The notes under the pieces were generated by a model that worked only from the letters and a program-made list of their open reading frames with translations, was not told where the DNA came from and made no database searches. From NCBI GenBank assembly GCA_016415585.1, contig CP066552.1:1860001-1924000 (forward strand): a stretch of 64,000 bases of DNA, given 5' to 3'. The position numbers were made by a program, and so were the translations under genes. Shown here in pieces: positions 1 through 10,163 of the stretch. Position 1 is the stretch's first letter, and every line of letters begins with the position of its first letter. The stretch comes from Pectobacterium carotovorum. GTDB taxonomy: Bacteria > Pseudomonadota > Gammaproteobacteria > Enterobacterales > Enterobacteriaceae.

Positions 1-579
1 ACCCATTTTGCTGCGTTTGAGATTCTGACCATCCAGCAAGCCATTCAGAACGTCTGTCAATTCTGCCAGTGCGGAAGGCTGAACGCCGCCGAAGGTTGCG
101 ATACGTAGCATAACGTCATGACGAAGACGTTCGTCAAACAGGGCTAAGATATCGGCAGCCTGAGCTCGCTTCAGGTGCACCAAAATTGTTGCGATAATCT
201 GTGGGTGCTCGTCGCGAATAAGGTCTGCGGCAATCTGCGGCTCCATAAAGTTGAGCGTTTCCATTCCACTTGTAGAGTCGCGGCTCTCCAGAATATCTTC
301 CAACAGGCTAGATGCTCGTTCTTCACCAAGGGCTTTGACAAGCACTGAGCGAAGGTAATCGCCAGCATTCACACTGAGAGCGGCATATTGCTCTGAATCA
401 GCTTCAAATTCTCTCAGGATTTCGAGCAACTGCTGTTGTGATACCTGTCTCATGTTCGCCATTGCAGAACTCAGGTGCTGCACTTCTTTAGTCGAAAGAT
501 GAGTAAACACTTCCGCAGCACGGTCTTCACCAATGGTCATCAATAAGATGGCGCTTTTTTCTGTTCCTGTCAGGGTCAT
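1..579 (-). CDS. fliG: Flagellar motor switch protein FliG (3' part cut by window edge)
   Basis: FliG forms part of the C-ring rotor, binds FliF through its N-terminal domain and transmits torque from the stator. About 193 N-terminal residues are visible, starting [14 protein letters not shown] and continuing through the middle domain with the conserved segment around LNFMEPQTAADLI. The ATG at 579 overlaps the fliF stop by four bases (ATGA), so fliF and fliG are translationally coupled in one operon reading towards lower coordinates. The C-terminal charged torque helix lies outside the window. Confidence 0.95.
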   Translation of the reverse strand, partial: MTLTGTEKSAILLMTIGEDRAAEVFTHLSTKEVQHLSSAMANMRQVSQQQLLEILREFEADSEQYAALSVNAGDYLRSVLVKALGEERASSLLEDILESRDSTSGMETLNFMEPQIAADLIRDEHPQIIATILVHLKRAQAADILALFDERLRHDVMLRIATFGGVQPSALAELTDVLNGLLDGQNLKRSKMG

Positions 580-2294
580 AGTTCAGTACTCATCCATTGG
601 CGAATGACCAGGGCGACGACGCGTGGATCGTTCTCTGCCATTTCACGTATGCGGTTACTTTGCATTTCTGCATTGACGCGTTGCTGCGATTTCCGCTGCT
701 GTTCAACTTCCGAGCTACTCAAGTTGACCATAACATCGCTGTCTGCACCTTGAGATAGTGCAGCCGCCGCCAGCGCCGCTTCTTGTTGCTGTGCTTTTCT
801 CTGCAATTGTGGACGAACCAGTTTACGCCACAGAATCCAGGCAACGATCAGAACCAGCAGCCAGCGGCCAGCTTCCATCAGGAGATCGAAAAATGCTTGT
901 TTTTGCCAGAAGGGGAGTTCGCCAGAACCGTCAGTGCTATCCATAAATGGCGTATTCACGACATTTAATGTATCGCCACGTTCAGTAGAGAAGCCCATTG
1001 CTTCGCGTGCTACTGTTTCAATCTGTTTGATCTGTTCTTCCGTCAGTGCAACCGGTTTGCCGTCCTCACCAGGAGGCTGATAGTTAACAATAACGGCCGC
1101 AGACAAGCGCTTCACACCACCCGTACTGTGTTTGGTATGTAAAATCGTCTTGTCGACTTCATAGTTGGTTGTTGCATCATTACGAACATTTGATGTCTGA
1201 ATAACGGTATTCGCATTTGCCGCATTAGCTTGCGCACCTGCCGCATTGTTTTGGTTCTGCTGGCCAGCCTGATTGTTCGCATTGGCATTATTTGGCGGTG
1301 TCGCGATAGGGGCTGTAGGCGCCGGTGCGGGCTGATTGGTTAATGCACCTGGAACGCCACCGACGTTCGGGCCTCCTTTTTGCTCACTCTGGCTGGTTTG
1401 CTGAGAGCGAACAGCCGCTTTATCTGGCGGTTGGTTGGGTTGATACTGTTCGTCAGTTTGTTCGCGAGCAGAGAAATCGATTTGCGCGGTGACCTGGGCA
1501 TGTACGTTACCCATGCCAACCATGGGCGCGATAATTGACTCTATACGGCGTTGGTACATCGCCTCGACTTCGTTACTGTACTTCAGTTGTGCAGCATTCA
1601 GATCGCGGCCGCTGCCGCCAGCCTGGGTTAACAGGCGTCCTGTCTGATCGACGACCGTAACATTGTCTGGTGGCAGGCCAGCAACACTGCTGGAAACCAT
1701 ATAAACGATGGAATTGATTTGCCCTTCGTCTAATGCACGACCCGGCTGTAATGTCAGGGTGACAGAAGAAGAGGGCGCTTTTTGCTCACGCACGAACAGT
1801 GAAGGTTTCGGTATGGCAAGGTGGACTCGCGCATTCTGAACGGGGCCGAGCGTTTCTATCGTTCTGGACAGCTCACCTTCCAGTGCACGTTGGTAATTAA
1901 TCTGCTCGCTGAATTGGCTGATGCCAAACTTTTCCTGGTCGAGCAATTCAAAGCCAACTGCGCCGCCTTTTGGCAGCCCTAATTGAGCCAGTCGAAGTCG
2001 GGTCTCATAGACATTGGCTGCGGGAATCATGATCGCCCCGCCATTTTCTGCAAAACGATAGGGGATATTCAGCTTTGTTAATTCGCTGACAATCGCACCG
2101 CCGTCACGGTCATTTATATTACTATAAAGCACTCTATAGTCTGGACCTTTGGCCCATAGCGTCAACGCAACGACGATCGCAATGGTCGCAGCGGCTGCGA
2201 TCAATAGCGGAATTTTCGGATTGGCGCGTAACCGGTTGAGTATTTCGCCAAAGCTATTTTTACCGGTAGCGGAGCCGGTTAATGAGGCGTTCAT
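576..2294 (-). CDS. fliF: Flagellar M-ring protein FliF
   Basis: FliF builds the MS-ring, the inner-membrane base of the flagellar hook-basal body that also houses the export gate. The 572-residue product has a first transmembrane helix around residues 32-50. YscJ/FliF periplasmic ring-building domains follow, then a long low-complexity Ala/Asn/Gln/Pro linker (about residues 300-370). A second transmembrane helix lies near residues 470-490, and the cytoplasmic C-terminus (ending QWMSTEL) contacts FliG. Length fits the enterobacterial family. It is first in a fliFG... operon divergent from fliE. Confidence 0.96.
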   Translation of the reverse strand: MNASLTGSATGKNSFGEILNRLRANPKIPLLIAAAATIAIVVALTLWAKGPDYRVLYSNINDRDGGAIVSELTKLNIPYRFAENGGAIMIPAANVYETRLRLAQLGLPKGGAVGFELLDQEKFGISQFSEQINYQRALEGELSRTIETLGPVQNARVHLAIPKPSLFVREQKAPSSSVTLTLQPGRALDEGQINSIVYMVSSSVAGLPPDNVTVVDQTGRLLTQAGGSGRDLNAAQLKYSNEVEAMYQRRIESIIAPMVGMGNVHAQVTAQIDFSAREQTDEQYQPNQPPDKAAVRSQQTSQSEQKGGPNVGGVPGALTNQPAPAPTAPIATPPNNANANNQAGQQNQNNAAGAQANAANANTVIQTSNVRNDATTNYEVDKTILHTKHSTGGVKRLSAAVIVNYQPPGEDGKPVALTEEQIKQIETVAREAMGFSTERGDTLNVVNTPFMDSTDGSGELPFWQKQAFFDLLMEAGRWLLVLIVAWILWRKLVRPQLQRKAQQQEAALAAAALSQGADSDVMVNLSSSEVEQQRKSQQRVNAEMQSNRIREMAENDPRVVALVIRQWMSTEL

Positions 2295-2554
2295 ACTCTA
2301 TCTCTGCTTGGTTGTTGAACGATATACTTAACGTTGTGACGTGACAAAACAGAACTCCCTGATTGCGCAATCAATAAAACATTTCGCCTACATTTATCGG
2401 CATGTCATTATTTTCCGTAAAAGAAAAATCGATGGGTCGATAAGGTGGCATTTTTCGCGCTAATTGTACGATTTATCTGAAAAGCTGTGTGGTAGGGTAA
2501 TGCTGTCATAGAAAATGCATAAGTAGTCTACTCTGTATGATGTAGTGAGGTGTT
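2295..2554. promoter_or_regulatory. Divergent fliF / fliE intergenic region
   Basis: This AT-rich gap of about 260 bases separates fliF (leftward) from fliE (rightward) and must hold both class II flagellar promoters. In enterics these are FlhDC-activated. I could not define FlhDC boxes or a clean sigma-28 element by eye. A GAGG ribosome-binding site precedes the fliE ATG. Confidence 0.5.
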
Positions 2555-2869
2555 ATGTCAGTTCAAGGTATTGATGGCGTTTTACAGCAAATGCAGGTTA
2601 AAGCTCTGCAGGCTGCTGACATGCCAATAGCCAGACCATCGGTAGAACCTGGTTTTGCCAGTGAGTTGAAAGCCGCGATCGATAAGATCAGCGACACGCA
2701 ACAGACGGCTCGTACGCAGGCTGAAAAATTTACCTTGGGTGTGCCGGGCGTTGCATTGAATGATGTGATGGTGGATTTGCAGAAATCATCTATTTCAATG
2801 CAAATGGGTATTCAGGTGCGTAATAAACTGGTATCTGCGTATCAGGAAGTGATGAATATGTCCGTTTGA
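2555..2869 (+). CDS. fliE: Flagellar hook-basal body protein FliE
   Basis: FliE is a small exported protein that joins the MS-ring to the proximal rod and is needed for early type III flagellar export. The 104-residue product starts [14 protein letters not shown] and ends [12 protein letters not shown], the typical C-terminal helix of the family, and its length is normal. A GAGG Shine-Dalgarno lies just before the ATG. As in other enterics it is a single gene divergent from fliF. Confidence 0.95.
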   Translation: MSVQGIDGVLQQMQVKALQAADMPIARPSVEPGFASELKAAIDKISDTQQTARTQAEKFTLGVPGVALNDVMVDLQKSSISMQMGIQVRNKLVSAYQEVMNMSV

Positions 2870-3070
2870 TGCCGTCTTTTATGGTATCAATCTGTAATTA
2901 TTAACGTTATTGCGCGTGATCTCACTGTTATACCGATGGAATGGGATCGCGCGTAATTTCTATTTATTTTTGTTTTCCGCCGGCTATTTCTTTCCTTTAA
3001 ACTCATTAAAGCGCGCTGATTTCGTTATGCCGATAGCCTAACGTGCCGATTAAAAAACAGTGCTATGGGT

Positions 3071-3099
3071 AAAAAAACGCGCCTCAATGAAGAGGCGCG
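3071..3099 (-). terminator. Rho-independent terminator of fliDST
   Basis: An 8-bp G+C-rich stem (CGCGCCTC / GAGGCGCG) with a six-base loop is followed on the minus strand by seven U residues (the A run at 3071-3077). It lies about 30 bases beyond the fliT stop codon and fits the end of the fliD-fliS-fliT transcript. Confidence 0.85.
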
Positions 3100-3131
3100 G
3101 CGAGAGCGGTATATGTATAACACTATAAGCG

Positions 3132-3512
3132 TTATGAGCGTGTTTCATCAGGCAAGGCATCATCAGGAAATGCCCGCTGCCCTGCAAATTCACTATAAGT
3201 CGTATTAATTGACTTTTGCTTCAGTGATTGCCCCATTAACGAACTTAACTCGTCCATCCGCTTCTGCAGAAGTTGTTTTACTTTCGCTTCATTATCCATC
3301 ACTTCCTGCAAAATCTGTCGCAGATGCAAACGCATCATGCTATCAATTTCGTCAGGAATTGGCGTGTTAACTAAGCCTTCAACGGACTGAACATAAACAA
3401 TCTCTTGCTCAACCAACGTATCCCATTGGCCGCTGACGGCCAAATGAAGAATTTTTTGACTCAGAGACAAAAGCTGTTGGTAATCTTTTAGAAGCCGATG
3501 GGGGGAGGCCAT
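3132..3512 (-). CDS. fliT: Flagellar export chaperone FliT
   Basis: FliT is the cytoplasmic chaperone for the filament cap FliD. In Salmonella it also binds FlhDC and dampens class II transcription. The 126-residue, mostly helical product starts MASPHRLLKDYQQLLSLS, typical of FliT. Its ATG overlaps the fliS stop by one base (TAATG), which indicates coupling. It is last in the fliDST operon and is followed by a strong terminator. Confidence 0.9.
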   Translation of the reverse strand: MASPHRLLKDYQQLLSLSQKILHLAVSGQWDTLVEQEIVYVQSVEGLVNTPIPDEIDSMMRLHLRQILQEVMDNEAKVKQLLQKRMDELSSLMGQSLKQKSINTTYSEFAGQRAFPDDALPDETRS

Positions 3513-3922
3513 TAACGTACTTCCTGCTCTGGTTTGTAATTAGGGCCGATTTGCCGCCAGGCATCAGCGATATTTTCCAACAATGCTTCGACTTCCTCTA
3601 TCGCTTTTGCATCGTTATGTAAATTGGCAATCAACAAACGTTGAGACATGTAGTCATACAGAGCGGACAGGTTCTCAACGAGCTCGCCCCCGCCTTCCAT
3701 ATCCAACCCAGTTTTTAGTCCGTTATTGATAATGTTGATTGCTTTAGATAACGCCATACCCTTACCTTGGATGTCGCCTTGCTCCATGAGAATGCGCGCG
3801 CGCACCATCGCACTGCGCGCGCCATCAAACAGCATGACGATAAGCTGGTGAGGGCTTGCGCTCATCACACTGCTTTCGAGGCCTACTTGAGCATAGGCTT
3901 GGCTGCCTTTCATGTTGTACAT
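3512..3922 (-). CDS. fliS: Flagellin export chaperone FliS
   Basis: FliS binds the C-terminus of flagellin and prevents cytoplasmic polymerisation before export. The 136-residue product contains the family segment KGSQAYAQVGLESSV at the N-terminus and the helical bundle with SPHQLIVMLFDGA. The ATG at 3922 is preferred over an in-frame GTG three bases upstream because it gives the usual MYNMKGSQAYAQ start and has AGG about nine bases before it. It lies between fliD and fliT. Confidence 0.94.
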   Translation of the reverse strand: MYNMKGSQAYAQVGLESSVMSASPHQLIVMLFDGARSAMVRARILMEQGDIQGKGMALSKAINIINNGLKTGLDMEGGGELVENLSALYDYMSQRLLIANLHNDAKAIEEVEALLENIADAWRQIGPNYKPEQEVR

Positions 3923-3952
3923 CACATTACCTATCTTTCTTTCAGCGAAAAT

Positions 3953-5377
3953 TTAGAGTTTAGAGAACATGCTCGTTAAGCGACTCATTGTACTATTCAT
4001 GTTAGTCATCGCTTTATCCAGTTCAACAAACTGTTTTTGATAACGAGCAATAGTATCTTCTATCCCATTTTTGACGAGAGTTGCCCGAGAGTCCAATTTC
4101 TTCAGCGTACTATTGATACCGTCTTCTTTGGTTTTGATTAGACCCTCACTCGTATCGAGGACTTCTTTCAGGTAGGTGCGGGTCTGTGTCGCAAAGCCTG
4201 TTTTGTCGTTATCACCAACAAAAAACGCCCGAACCTTGCCGGGTTCTTCTTTCAACGCTTTGTCTAACTTGGTATCACTGATTTCCAACTTCCCGGTTTT
4301 GAAATTTTGTGTAATACCAAGATCTGCCAGAATACGGAATTCATCGCTGTCACTTTGTACCGTTGTGAGCTGAGCCTTGAGTTTATTCTGGATACCACGA
4401 ACAGTAGAATCTCCCAGCAACGCACCATTGCTACTTAATTGGGATTCGCCCGCCTCAACCGCAGTGTACTTTGTTTGAGCTGCGATGGTATCTTGCAGCG
4501 CATTGTAAGCATCAACCCAGGCTTTGATCGTATCCTTCATTCCGGTGATATCCTGCTCAATCGTCAGGGTTTCCGGTTTGCTTGCCTCAGTTTGGGCAAG
4601 AAGATTGATCGTTACACCTTCAAAAGCATCAGAAATAGAATTACTTTGTCTTTCTATATCAATACCATTCGCTGTGATTTGCGCGTTTTTGGCTGCTACC
4701 TTTTCTGTTGGCGTGCCATTAAAGACGTTTGTGTCGTCTCCCCCAATGGAGATTTTACTCTCAGTACCGCTGTTCTTTGCGGTTAGCATCAGGTAGTACT
4801 CATTATCCTTCGCTTTGACGACGCTCGCCGTCACGGTGCCATTAACTTTGTTGATCGCGTCACGAACATCGTTTAATGAGGTTTCACCCGCTTTAATGTC
4901 TATTTCCAGATATTTTAAGTAGTCATCACCCACTTTGGTGAATTTACCATTATCCTGAGCAATAACGAGTTTTGTATCTGTTGCACTTAAGGGCTCTGTT
5001 GCACTGGTTTTGGCTGTTGACGTTATGGAATGTGCTTGTGCCAATTGTTTCACTTCAATATTGAAGGTACCGGCAACGGCTTTACTATCAGTGGTTGCCG
5101 TAAACGCTTTGTTCGTGCTGGTGACTTTGGTTGATGTGATACCATCAATTGAACCCTTAACGATGCCGAAAGATTCAGAGATGGCTAAAGCATCATTCGC
5201 TGTTTTAAGTTTATCAAGGGCGCCTTTGAGGGCACTGATGCCGCTTAGCTGTGACTTGAAGCTGGATTGCTGAGTTGTTATTGGGACAAGTCTTTGATTT
5301 TCAGCGGTTCTAAGCTGCGTGAGCAATTCGTTTAAACCCAGACCGGAACCTACACCTAATGAAGAAACGCTTGCCAT
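3953..5377 (-). CDS. fliD: Flagellar filament cap protein FliD (HAP2)
   Basis: FliD forms the cap at the filament tip that guides flagellin folding. The 474-residue product begins MASVSSLGVGSGLGLNELL, the conserved FliD start. It has a variable centre and ends with the coiled-coil segment that supports cap oligomerisation (last residues SRLTSMFSKL). It leads the fliDST operon from a sigma-28 promoter at 5420-5446 and is divergent from fliC. Confidence 0.95.
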   Translation of the reverse strand: MASVSSLGVGSGLGLNELLTQLRTAENQRLVPITTQQSSFKSQLSGISALKGALDKLKTANDALAISESFGIVKGSIDGITSTKVTSTNKAFTATTDSKAVAGTFNIEVKQLAQAHSITSTAKTSATEPLSATDTKLVIAQDNGKFTKVGDDYLKYLEIDIKAGETSLNDVRDAINKVNGTVTASVVKAKDNEYYLMLTAKNSGTESKISIGGDDTNVFNGTPTEKVAAKNAQITANGIDIERQSNSISDAFEGVTINLLAQTEASKPETLTIEQDITGMKDTIKAWVDAYNALQDTIAAQTKYTAVEAGESQLSSNGALLGDSTVRGIQNKLKAQLTTVQSDSDEFRILADLGITQNFKTGKLEISDTKLDKALKEEPGKVRAFFVGDNDKTGFATQTRTYLKEVLDTSEGLIKTKEDGINSTLKKLDSRATLVKNGIEDTIARYQKQFVELDKAMTNMNSTMSRLTSMFSKL

Positions 5378-5419
5378 GATAGAATCCTTTTATTCAGAGT
5401 GCGATGAGCTATGAAACCA

Positions 5420-5446
5420 TTATCGGCAGGATAGAAAATAAGTTTA
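5420..5446 (-). promoter_or_regulatory. Sigma-28 (FliA) promoter of fliD
   Basis: On the minus strand the sequence reads TAAA, fifteen bases, GCCGATAA. This is an exact match to the enterobacterial FliA consensus. It lies about 45 bases upstream of the fliD start codon. Confidence 0.9.
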
Positions 5447-5549
5447 GCAGTAAAGAACGGTCATCTTTATTACTGATTAATATCGCCGGATAAGGGCTAT
5501 CAGAATTGCCTTCTAAACAATAAAAATGAATTTAGGCTAAAAAAAAAGT

Positions 5550-5576
5550 TAAAGCTTCTGGAAAGCGTTCCGATAA
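5550..5576 (+). promoter_or_regulatory. Sigma-28 (FliA) promoter of fliC
   Basis: TAAA (5550-5553), fifteen bases, TCCGATAA (5569-5576). It matches the FliA consensus with one change in the -10 element. It sits about 70 bases upstream of the fliC ATG and is paired with the divergent fliD promoter. Confidence 0.9.
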
Positions 5577-5645
5577 ATGTTAGCGACGGGGATGAACCCG
5601 TGGGTCTAACCCGAAACCGATAACCACTGATTAAGGAACGCTATC

Positions 5646-6518
5646 ATGGCAGTAATTAATACTAACATCATGTCTCTGACTACTCAGAACAACTTGAACA
5701 AATCTCAGTCTGCTCTGGGTACCGCTATTGAGCGTCTGTCTTCTGGTCTGCGTATCAACAGCGCGAAAGATGACGCAGCTGGTCAAGCGATCGCTAACCG
5801 TATGACCGCTCAGGTTAAGGGTATGACTCAGGCAGCACGTAATGCCAACGATGGTATTTCTCTGACTCAGACTGCTGAAGGCAACCTGAACGAAATCAAC
5901 AACAACTTGCAACGTATCCGTGAACTGGCAACGCAAGCAGCGAACGATCCTAACGGTAAAACTGACCGTGACTCTATCGTCAAGGAAATGACTCAGCGCA
6001 TTAACGAAGTTAACCGTGTTGCTCAGAGCGCTTCTTTCAACGGTACTAAACTGCTGGACGGTTCTGCAAGTGCTGGCATCATCATTCAGGTTGGCGCTAA
6101 CACTGGTGCAACCGAAACTATTACCATCGACAGCACCGCACTGATCAACGCCACCACTGGCGGTACTGGTTCAATGAGTGATGTTGCAGCTAAAATCACT
6201 TCTCTGGGCGCTGTTGCTACCGGTAGTTCTGCTAACTCAGCAGCTCAGGCTCTGATCACTTCTCTGGATACTGCTCTGTCAGCTGTTGATGCTGCACGTA
6301 GTAACCTGGGTGCGATTCAGAACCGTTTTGAATCTACCATCACCAACCTGAACAACTCTATCAACAACCTGTCTTCTGCTCGTAGCCGTATTGAAGACGC
6401 TGACTACGCAACTGAAGTATCAAACATGAGCCGTAGCCAGATTCTGCAACAGGCTGGTACTTCTGTACTGTCCCAGGCAAACCAGGTTCCACAGACTGTT
6501 CTGTCTCTGCTGCGTTAA
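5646..6518 (+). CDS. fliC: Flagellin FliC, short form
   Basis: This is the filament subunit. The N-terminal D0/D1 segment ([20 protein letters not shown]..., with the [16 protein letters not shown] motif) and the C-terminal D1/D0 segment ([19 protein letters not shown]...LSLLR) are canonical. The protein has only 290 residues, so the surface-exposed D2/D3 domains of long enterobacterial flagellins are almost absent. About residues 140-200 form a short Ser/Thr-rich central region, the likely place for O-glycans. AAGGAACG lies before the ATG. The gene is monocistronic with its own sigma-28 promoter and terminator and is followed by the modification island. Confidence 0.97.
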   Translation: MAVINTNIMSLTTQNNLNKSQSALGTAIERLSSGLRINSAKDDAAGQAIANRMTAQVKGMTQAARNANDGISLTQTAEGNLNEINNNLQRIRELATQAANDPNGKTDRDSIVKEMTQRINEVNRVAQSASFNGTKLLDGSASAGIIIQVGANTGATETITIDSTALINATTGGTGSMSDVAAKITSLGAVATGSSANSAAQALITSLDTALSAVDAARSNLGAIQNRFESTITNLNNSINNLSSARSRIEDADYATEVSNMSRSQILQQAGTSVLSQANQVPQTVLSLLR

Positions 6519-6552
6519 TCCCCAGCCAGACAAACACTGTAACTTATATTAT

Positions 6553-6580
6553 AAGCCAGTCCTTCGGGGCTGGTTTTTTT
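6553..6580 (+). terminator. fliC rho-independent terminator
   Basis: A hairpin (CCAGTCC, TTCG tetraloop, GGGCTGG, with one G-T pair) is followed by seven or more T residues, about 35 bases past the fliC stop. It separates flagellin transcription from the downstream glycosylation genes. Confidence 0.88.
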
Positions 6581-6743
6581 ATGGTAAACATCCTGTGCGT
6601 TAATGCAGTTGTGAAACCGTACCACCCCTCCCTAACGTATGTTATACGCCTAATATTTCCCTCTATTTATAAGATTGCGTATCTTAATAGTTGATACGAT
6701 AGTAGTAATTACTTTTTCCTCTCATGAAAGGTTTTCCCTTCTG

Positions 6744-9700
6744 ATGACTTTAGATACTGCTGCCAGCCATCCAACAGTGAGCGCGGCTGATCGCTGTCCT
6801 TTGCCTTACACCTCACCGACGCATTTGCAGGCAGTGACATACTTGCATGGCATTGTGGCGGCGGCCCCTGAAAGGGCGCGAGTACTGGAACTGGGATGCA
6901 TGAGTGGCGCGAACCTGCTGCCATTTGCCACTGCATATCCGCAGGCACAGGCTATTGGCATCGATCTTGACGAGGAAAAAATTGCACAAGGGCAGATGTG
7001 GGTACAGCAGTATGGGCTAACCAACCTGCAACTTCAGGCGATGGATTTGGCATCGCTTTTGGACAGCGATCTTGGCAAATTTGATTATATTATTGTCCAT
7101 GGTGTTTTCGGACTGATCGGCGGCGAAGCGCGCTCGGCGTTGTTGGCATATTGTCACCGCCACTTAAGTGCAAAAGGCGTGGTGTGTTTTTCCTATTCGA
7201 CCTACCCAGGTGGGAAAACAGAGGAAATCCTGCAGGATGCCTTAAATCTGCATGCCAGTCTGGCAGAAACGCCGGAACAACAGCAAGCCAGCGCCAGAGC
7301 CATGCTGAGTTACTTATCGCTGGGCCTATCTGCAGATAATCCTCAGAGAACAGCTATTGCGGCCCTAGTTGAAGAAGCTGAAAAACTGGGAGACGTGTCG
7401 TTAGCGCTCAATTATTTACAAGGTCTGAATCAACCTTGCTATCTGCTCGACTTTAATGCGCAGATTACGCAAGAAGGCTTGTCTTATGTCGGTGAAATCG
7501 AACCTCATACCGAGATTGCCGCTCACTATGGTGAGCAGGTAGATAGTTTGCTGCGCGCAATCTGTCCGACAGGCAATAAAATATTGAAGCAACAGTATCT
7601 GGATTTCAATGTCGGACGTAAACGTCGGTTTAGTCTGTTGGTGGCGGCTGAGCGAGCGGAAAAGTTGGAATCGGAAATTGATACCTCTCGGCTGGATAAA
7701 CTTTCTTGGGCCGGTAGCTTCCGCCGTGTCATGTTAAATAAAGGGTTGGCGTCTAACGCCTATATCACCAATACCGGTATACAGATATCGACCGATCACG
7801 AACTTACACAGCAAATCCTTGATGTCTTAGGTAATGCGTGGCCAGCGAGTGTCTCCTTTAAGCAACTTATATTTAATACTCATTTTCCTGAAAGAGAAAA
7901 TGATGAGCAAGAACATGAAAAGAATGTGCGTGAATCTCTCTATGCTTTGTTAAAGCAGGGAATATCTAGCATTCATTTCTGCGTCGGTGAATGTGCTTAT
8001 CGTAAAAGTGAATTCAGCGCACTGCGAGTATTACCGAACTGTGGGGATATTTATCCTGCATTTAACTATTGGTATGAGTCTTTCACGCTACCATCAGAGG
8101 CTCAGGGTCTAAAAATTCCAATGGGCTTACTGAATGAGCAGGAAGAGGGCTCATTAGCGCTGTTAGATGAATTGCACCATAAAGGTTTGATGATTGGAAG
8201 TGCACTGGCATGGCAGCGTTATTTACAAAAACGGATGGAATTGGCTAAGGATGTTAACGAGGTTATCCACAATATAAATCCGCTGATTATGTACTCCAGT
8301 AACGCGAGCGGCGGTGGCTTATTCAAGGCTAGTGATGTCATAAAAGCCGAGAAAAGTAGAAAAGAATTCGTTAACGATCCTATTGATGCGCAAGTCAAAC
8401 GCCAATTATATGATTTATTACAGAAACAGAAATATGACGAAGCTCGCTCTTTGGCTGAAGAATTAACGGTAAAACAGCCGAATAATCTGCAAAATTGGAT
8501 CACACTAGAAAGAATTAATTTTGTTACTGGCGATAAGAATGCGGCAATATTCTCTCTAGCGAAAGTCATTTCTATGCATAGCAATGCATGGCTGGTCTAC
8601 AGTGAATTGTCCAGTCTATTGCATAATACATATCATTACTGGGAAGCGATTAACCTTGCCTACAGAGTTATTCGCTGTGATGGGAGTATTGCTGTTGCCT
8701 GGAATGTGGTAGCACTTGTTTATTTGAAATTTGAAAATATGGCCGGTGCAGAAGTATGCATAGAAAAAGCAATAAAACTTCTGCCTAACGATGCGGCAGT
8801 ATTAAATGCAATGGCAATGGTGTTGGATAAAAAATCTGATGTCGAAAGTGCAATTGATTACTATCGCAAGGCTGTTACTAATGCTCCTGAAGATTTAAGT
8901 TTGTACAGTAATCTTCTGTTTGCTTTGCTGCATAATGCTAAGATTCCAGCTTCAGAGATTTTTTCTGAACATTTGTCATATGGCGAAGTAGTAGAAAAAC
9001 GAAATGGCGCACTTGCTCCAGTGCATTATCTGCAAAATAAAGATCCCGATAGAGTGTTGCGAGTTGGTTTTGTGTCTGGCGATTTATATTCACACCCAGT
9101 CAGCAAATTCTTATCGCCTGTATGGAATGACATCGATCATCAGTATTTTTCCCTTTATGCCTATTCCACATCACATCATTATGATGATGTCACGCGGATG
9201 CTGGAAAAAAGCTCAACAGTATGGCGTAACGTAGCGAGTAGCAGCGATACTGAATTATTCGAGTTAATCAAACGGGATGAGATAGATATTCTTTTCGACC
9301 TTTCCGGCCATACTGGCGACAACCGCTTATCAATGTTTGCGATGAAGCCTGCACCAATCCAGATTAGCTGGATTGGTTATCCGGGAACGACCGGATTAAA
9401 GGCGATGGATTATTATCTGGTTATGAACCATGCCCCATACCCAGAGGTTTTAGCCCATCAATTTACTGAAAAATTGCTGTACGTGTTATTTGACCGACAG
9501 TTTGAACCTGTAGTTAATGGCCCCGAGGTTAACGATCTTCCCGCACTGACAAACGGTTATCTCACTTTCGCTAGCTTTAACAGGCCGACGAAGATTAACG
9601 ATACCGTATTATCGGCATGGGGAAAGATCCTCGTTCAGTTGCCAACGAGCAAGATGATTATTGGTGCATTGCCTAGCATGCAGACAAGGGAACATATACG

Positions 9701-10163
9701 TAAAAAGCTAGAGGCACAGGGTGTTCAGCCCGAGCAGCTAATTTTCCGCGAACGTGTCAACATAATGAATTATCTCGCTATGCACCAGGAAATCGATGTG
9801 TTGCTGGATACTTTCCCCTATACAGGGGGAACCACGACGAACTACGCTTTGTGGATGGGCGTGCCGACTCTGACGCTGGCCGGTGAAACCTATGCTGCTC
9901 GCCAAGGGGTTGTAAACCTTGGTCAGGCTGGCTTGAATGAGTTTATTGCACATTCAGAAGCAGACTACATCGACAAAGCCATTTCCTGGAATAACCGTTT
10001 GGATGAATTGAACCAAATTCGCCATAGTTTACGTAAAAAGATGGAACATGATATCGATACTGCTGATGTAACGGCTTCAACGTATTTTCAACAAGCGTTG
10101 AGAACGGTATGGAAAGCTTACTGTGCTGATGAGCCGCCTAAAAGCTATTCGATAGGCCACTAA
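6744..10163 (+). CDS. Methyltransferase-TPR-OGT-like glycosyltransferase fusion, probable flagellin glycosyltransferase
   Basis: This is a 1139-residue multidomain protein. Residues about 25-250 form a class I SAM-dependent methyltransferase (motif I ARVLELGCMSG near residue 48). A regulatory-type methyltransferase region follows. Residues about 555-740 contain TPR-like helical repeats. From about residue 768 there is a family-41 (SPINDLY/OGT-type) glycosyltransferase core (VGFVSGDLYSHPV, FDLSGHTGDNRL, WIGYPGTTG, DTFPYTGGTTT). It probably transfers sugar to Ser/Thr of FliC, and the methyltransferase may act on the glycan. The ATG at 6744 is chosen over an in-frame TTG at 6675 because GAAAGG precedes it and homology begins only after it. 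First gene of the island, directly after fliC. Confidence 0.82.
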   Translation: MTLDTAASHPTVSAADRCPLPYTSPTHLQAVTYLHGIVAAAPERARVLELGCMSGANLLPFATAYPQAQAIGIDLDEEKIAQGQMWVQQYGLTNLQLQAMDLASLLDSDLGKFDYIIVHGVFGLIGGEARSALLAYCHRHLSAKGVVCFSYSTYPGGKTEEILQDALNLHASLAETPEQQQASARAMLSYLSLGLSADNPQRTAIAALVEEAEKLGDVSLALNYLQGLNQPCYLLDFNAQITQEGLSYVGEIEPHTEIAAHYGEQVDSLLRAICPTGNKILKQQYLDFNVGRKRRFSLLVAAERAEKLESEIDTSRLDKLSWAGSFRRVMLNKGLASNAYITNTGIQISTDHELTQQILDVLGNAWPASVSFKQLIFNTHFPERENDEQEHEKNVRESLYALLKQGISSIHFCVGECAYRKSEFSALRVLPNCGDIYPAFNYWYESFTLPSEAQGLKIPMGLLNEQEEGSLALLDELHHKGLMIGSALAWQRYLQKRMELAKDVNEVIHNINPLIMYSSNASGGGLFKASDVIKAEKSRKEFVNDPIDAQVKRQLYDLLQKQKYDEARSLAEELTVKQPNNLQNWITLERINFVTGDKNAAIFSLAKVISMHSNAWLVYSELSSLLHNTYHYWEAINLAYRVIRCDGSIAVAWNVVALVYLKFENMAGAEVCIEKAIKLLPNDAAVLNAMAMVLDKKSDVESAIDYYRKAVTNAPEDLSLYSNLLFALLHNAKIPASEIFSEHLSYGEVVEKRNGALAPVHYLQNKDPDRVLRVGFVSGDLYSHPVSKFLSPVWNDIDHQYFSLYAYSTSHHYDDVTRMLEKSSTVWRNVASSSDTELFELIKRDEIDILFDLSGHTGDNRLSMFAMKPAPIQISWIGYPGTTGLKAMDYYLVMNHAPYPEVLAHQFTEKLLYVLFDRQFEPVVNGPEVNDLPALTNGYLTFASFNRPTKINDTVLSAWGKILVQLPTSKMIIGALPSMQTREHIRKKLEAQGVQPEQLIFRERVNIMNYLAMHQEIDVLLDTFPYTGGTTTNYALWMGVPTLTLAGETYAARQGVVNLGQAGLNEFIAHSEADYIDKAISWNNRLDELNQIRHSLRKKMEHDIDTADVTASTYFQQALRTVWKAYCADEPPKSYSIGH

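Noticed and set aside
2870..3070. Terminator of fliE
   Set aside because: An imperfect G+C-rich inverted repeat near 2915-2955 has a long loop and no T tract, so it is not called.
5631..5936. 101-codon frame antisense to the start of fliC
   Set aside because: It is a mirror of the strongly conserved flagellin N-terminus and of the fliC ribosome-binding region.
6675..6743. N-terminal extension of the large glycosyltransferase from a TTG
   Set aside because: There is no good ribosome-binding site before 6675 and the extra 23 residues are unlike the domain start, while ATG 6744 has GAAAGG upstream.
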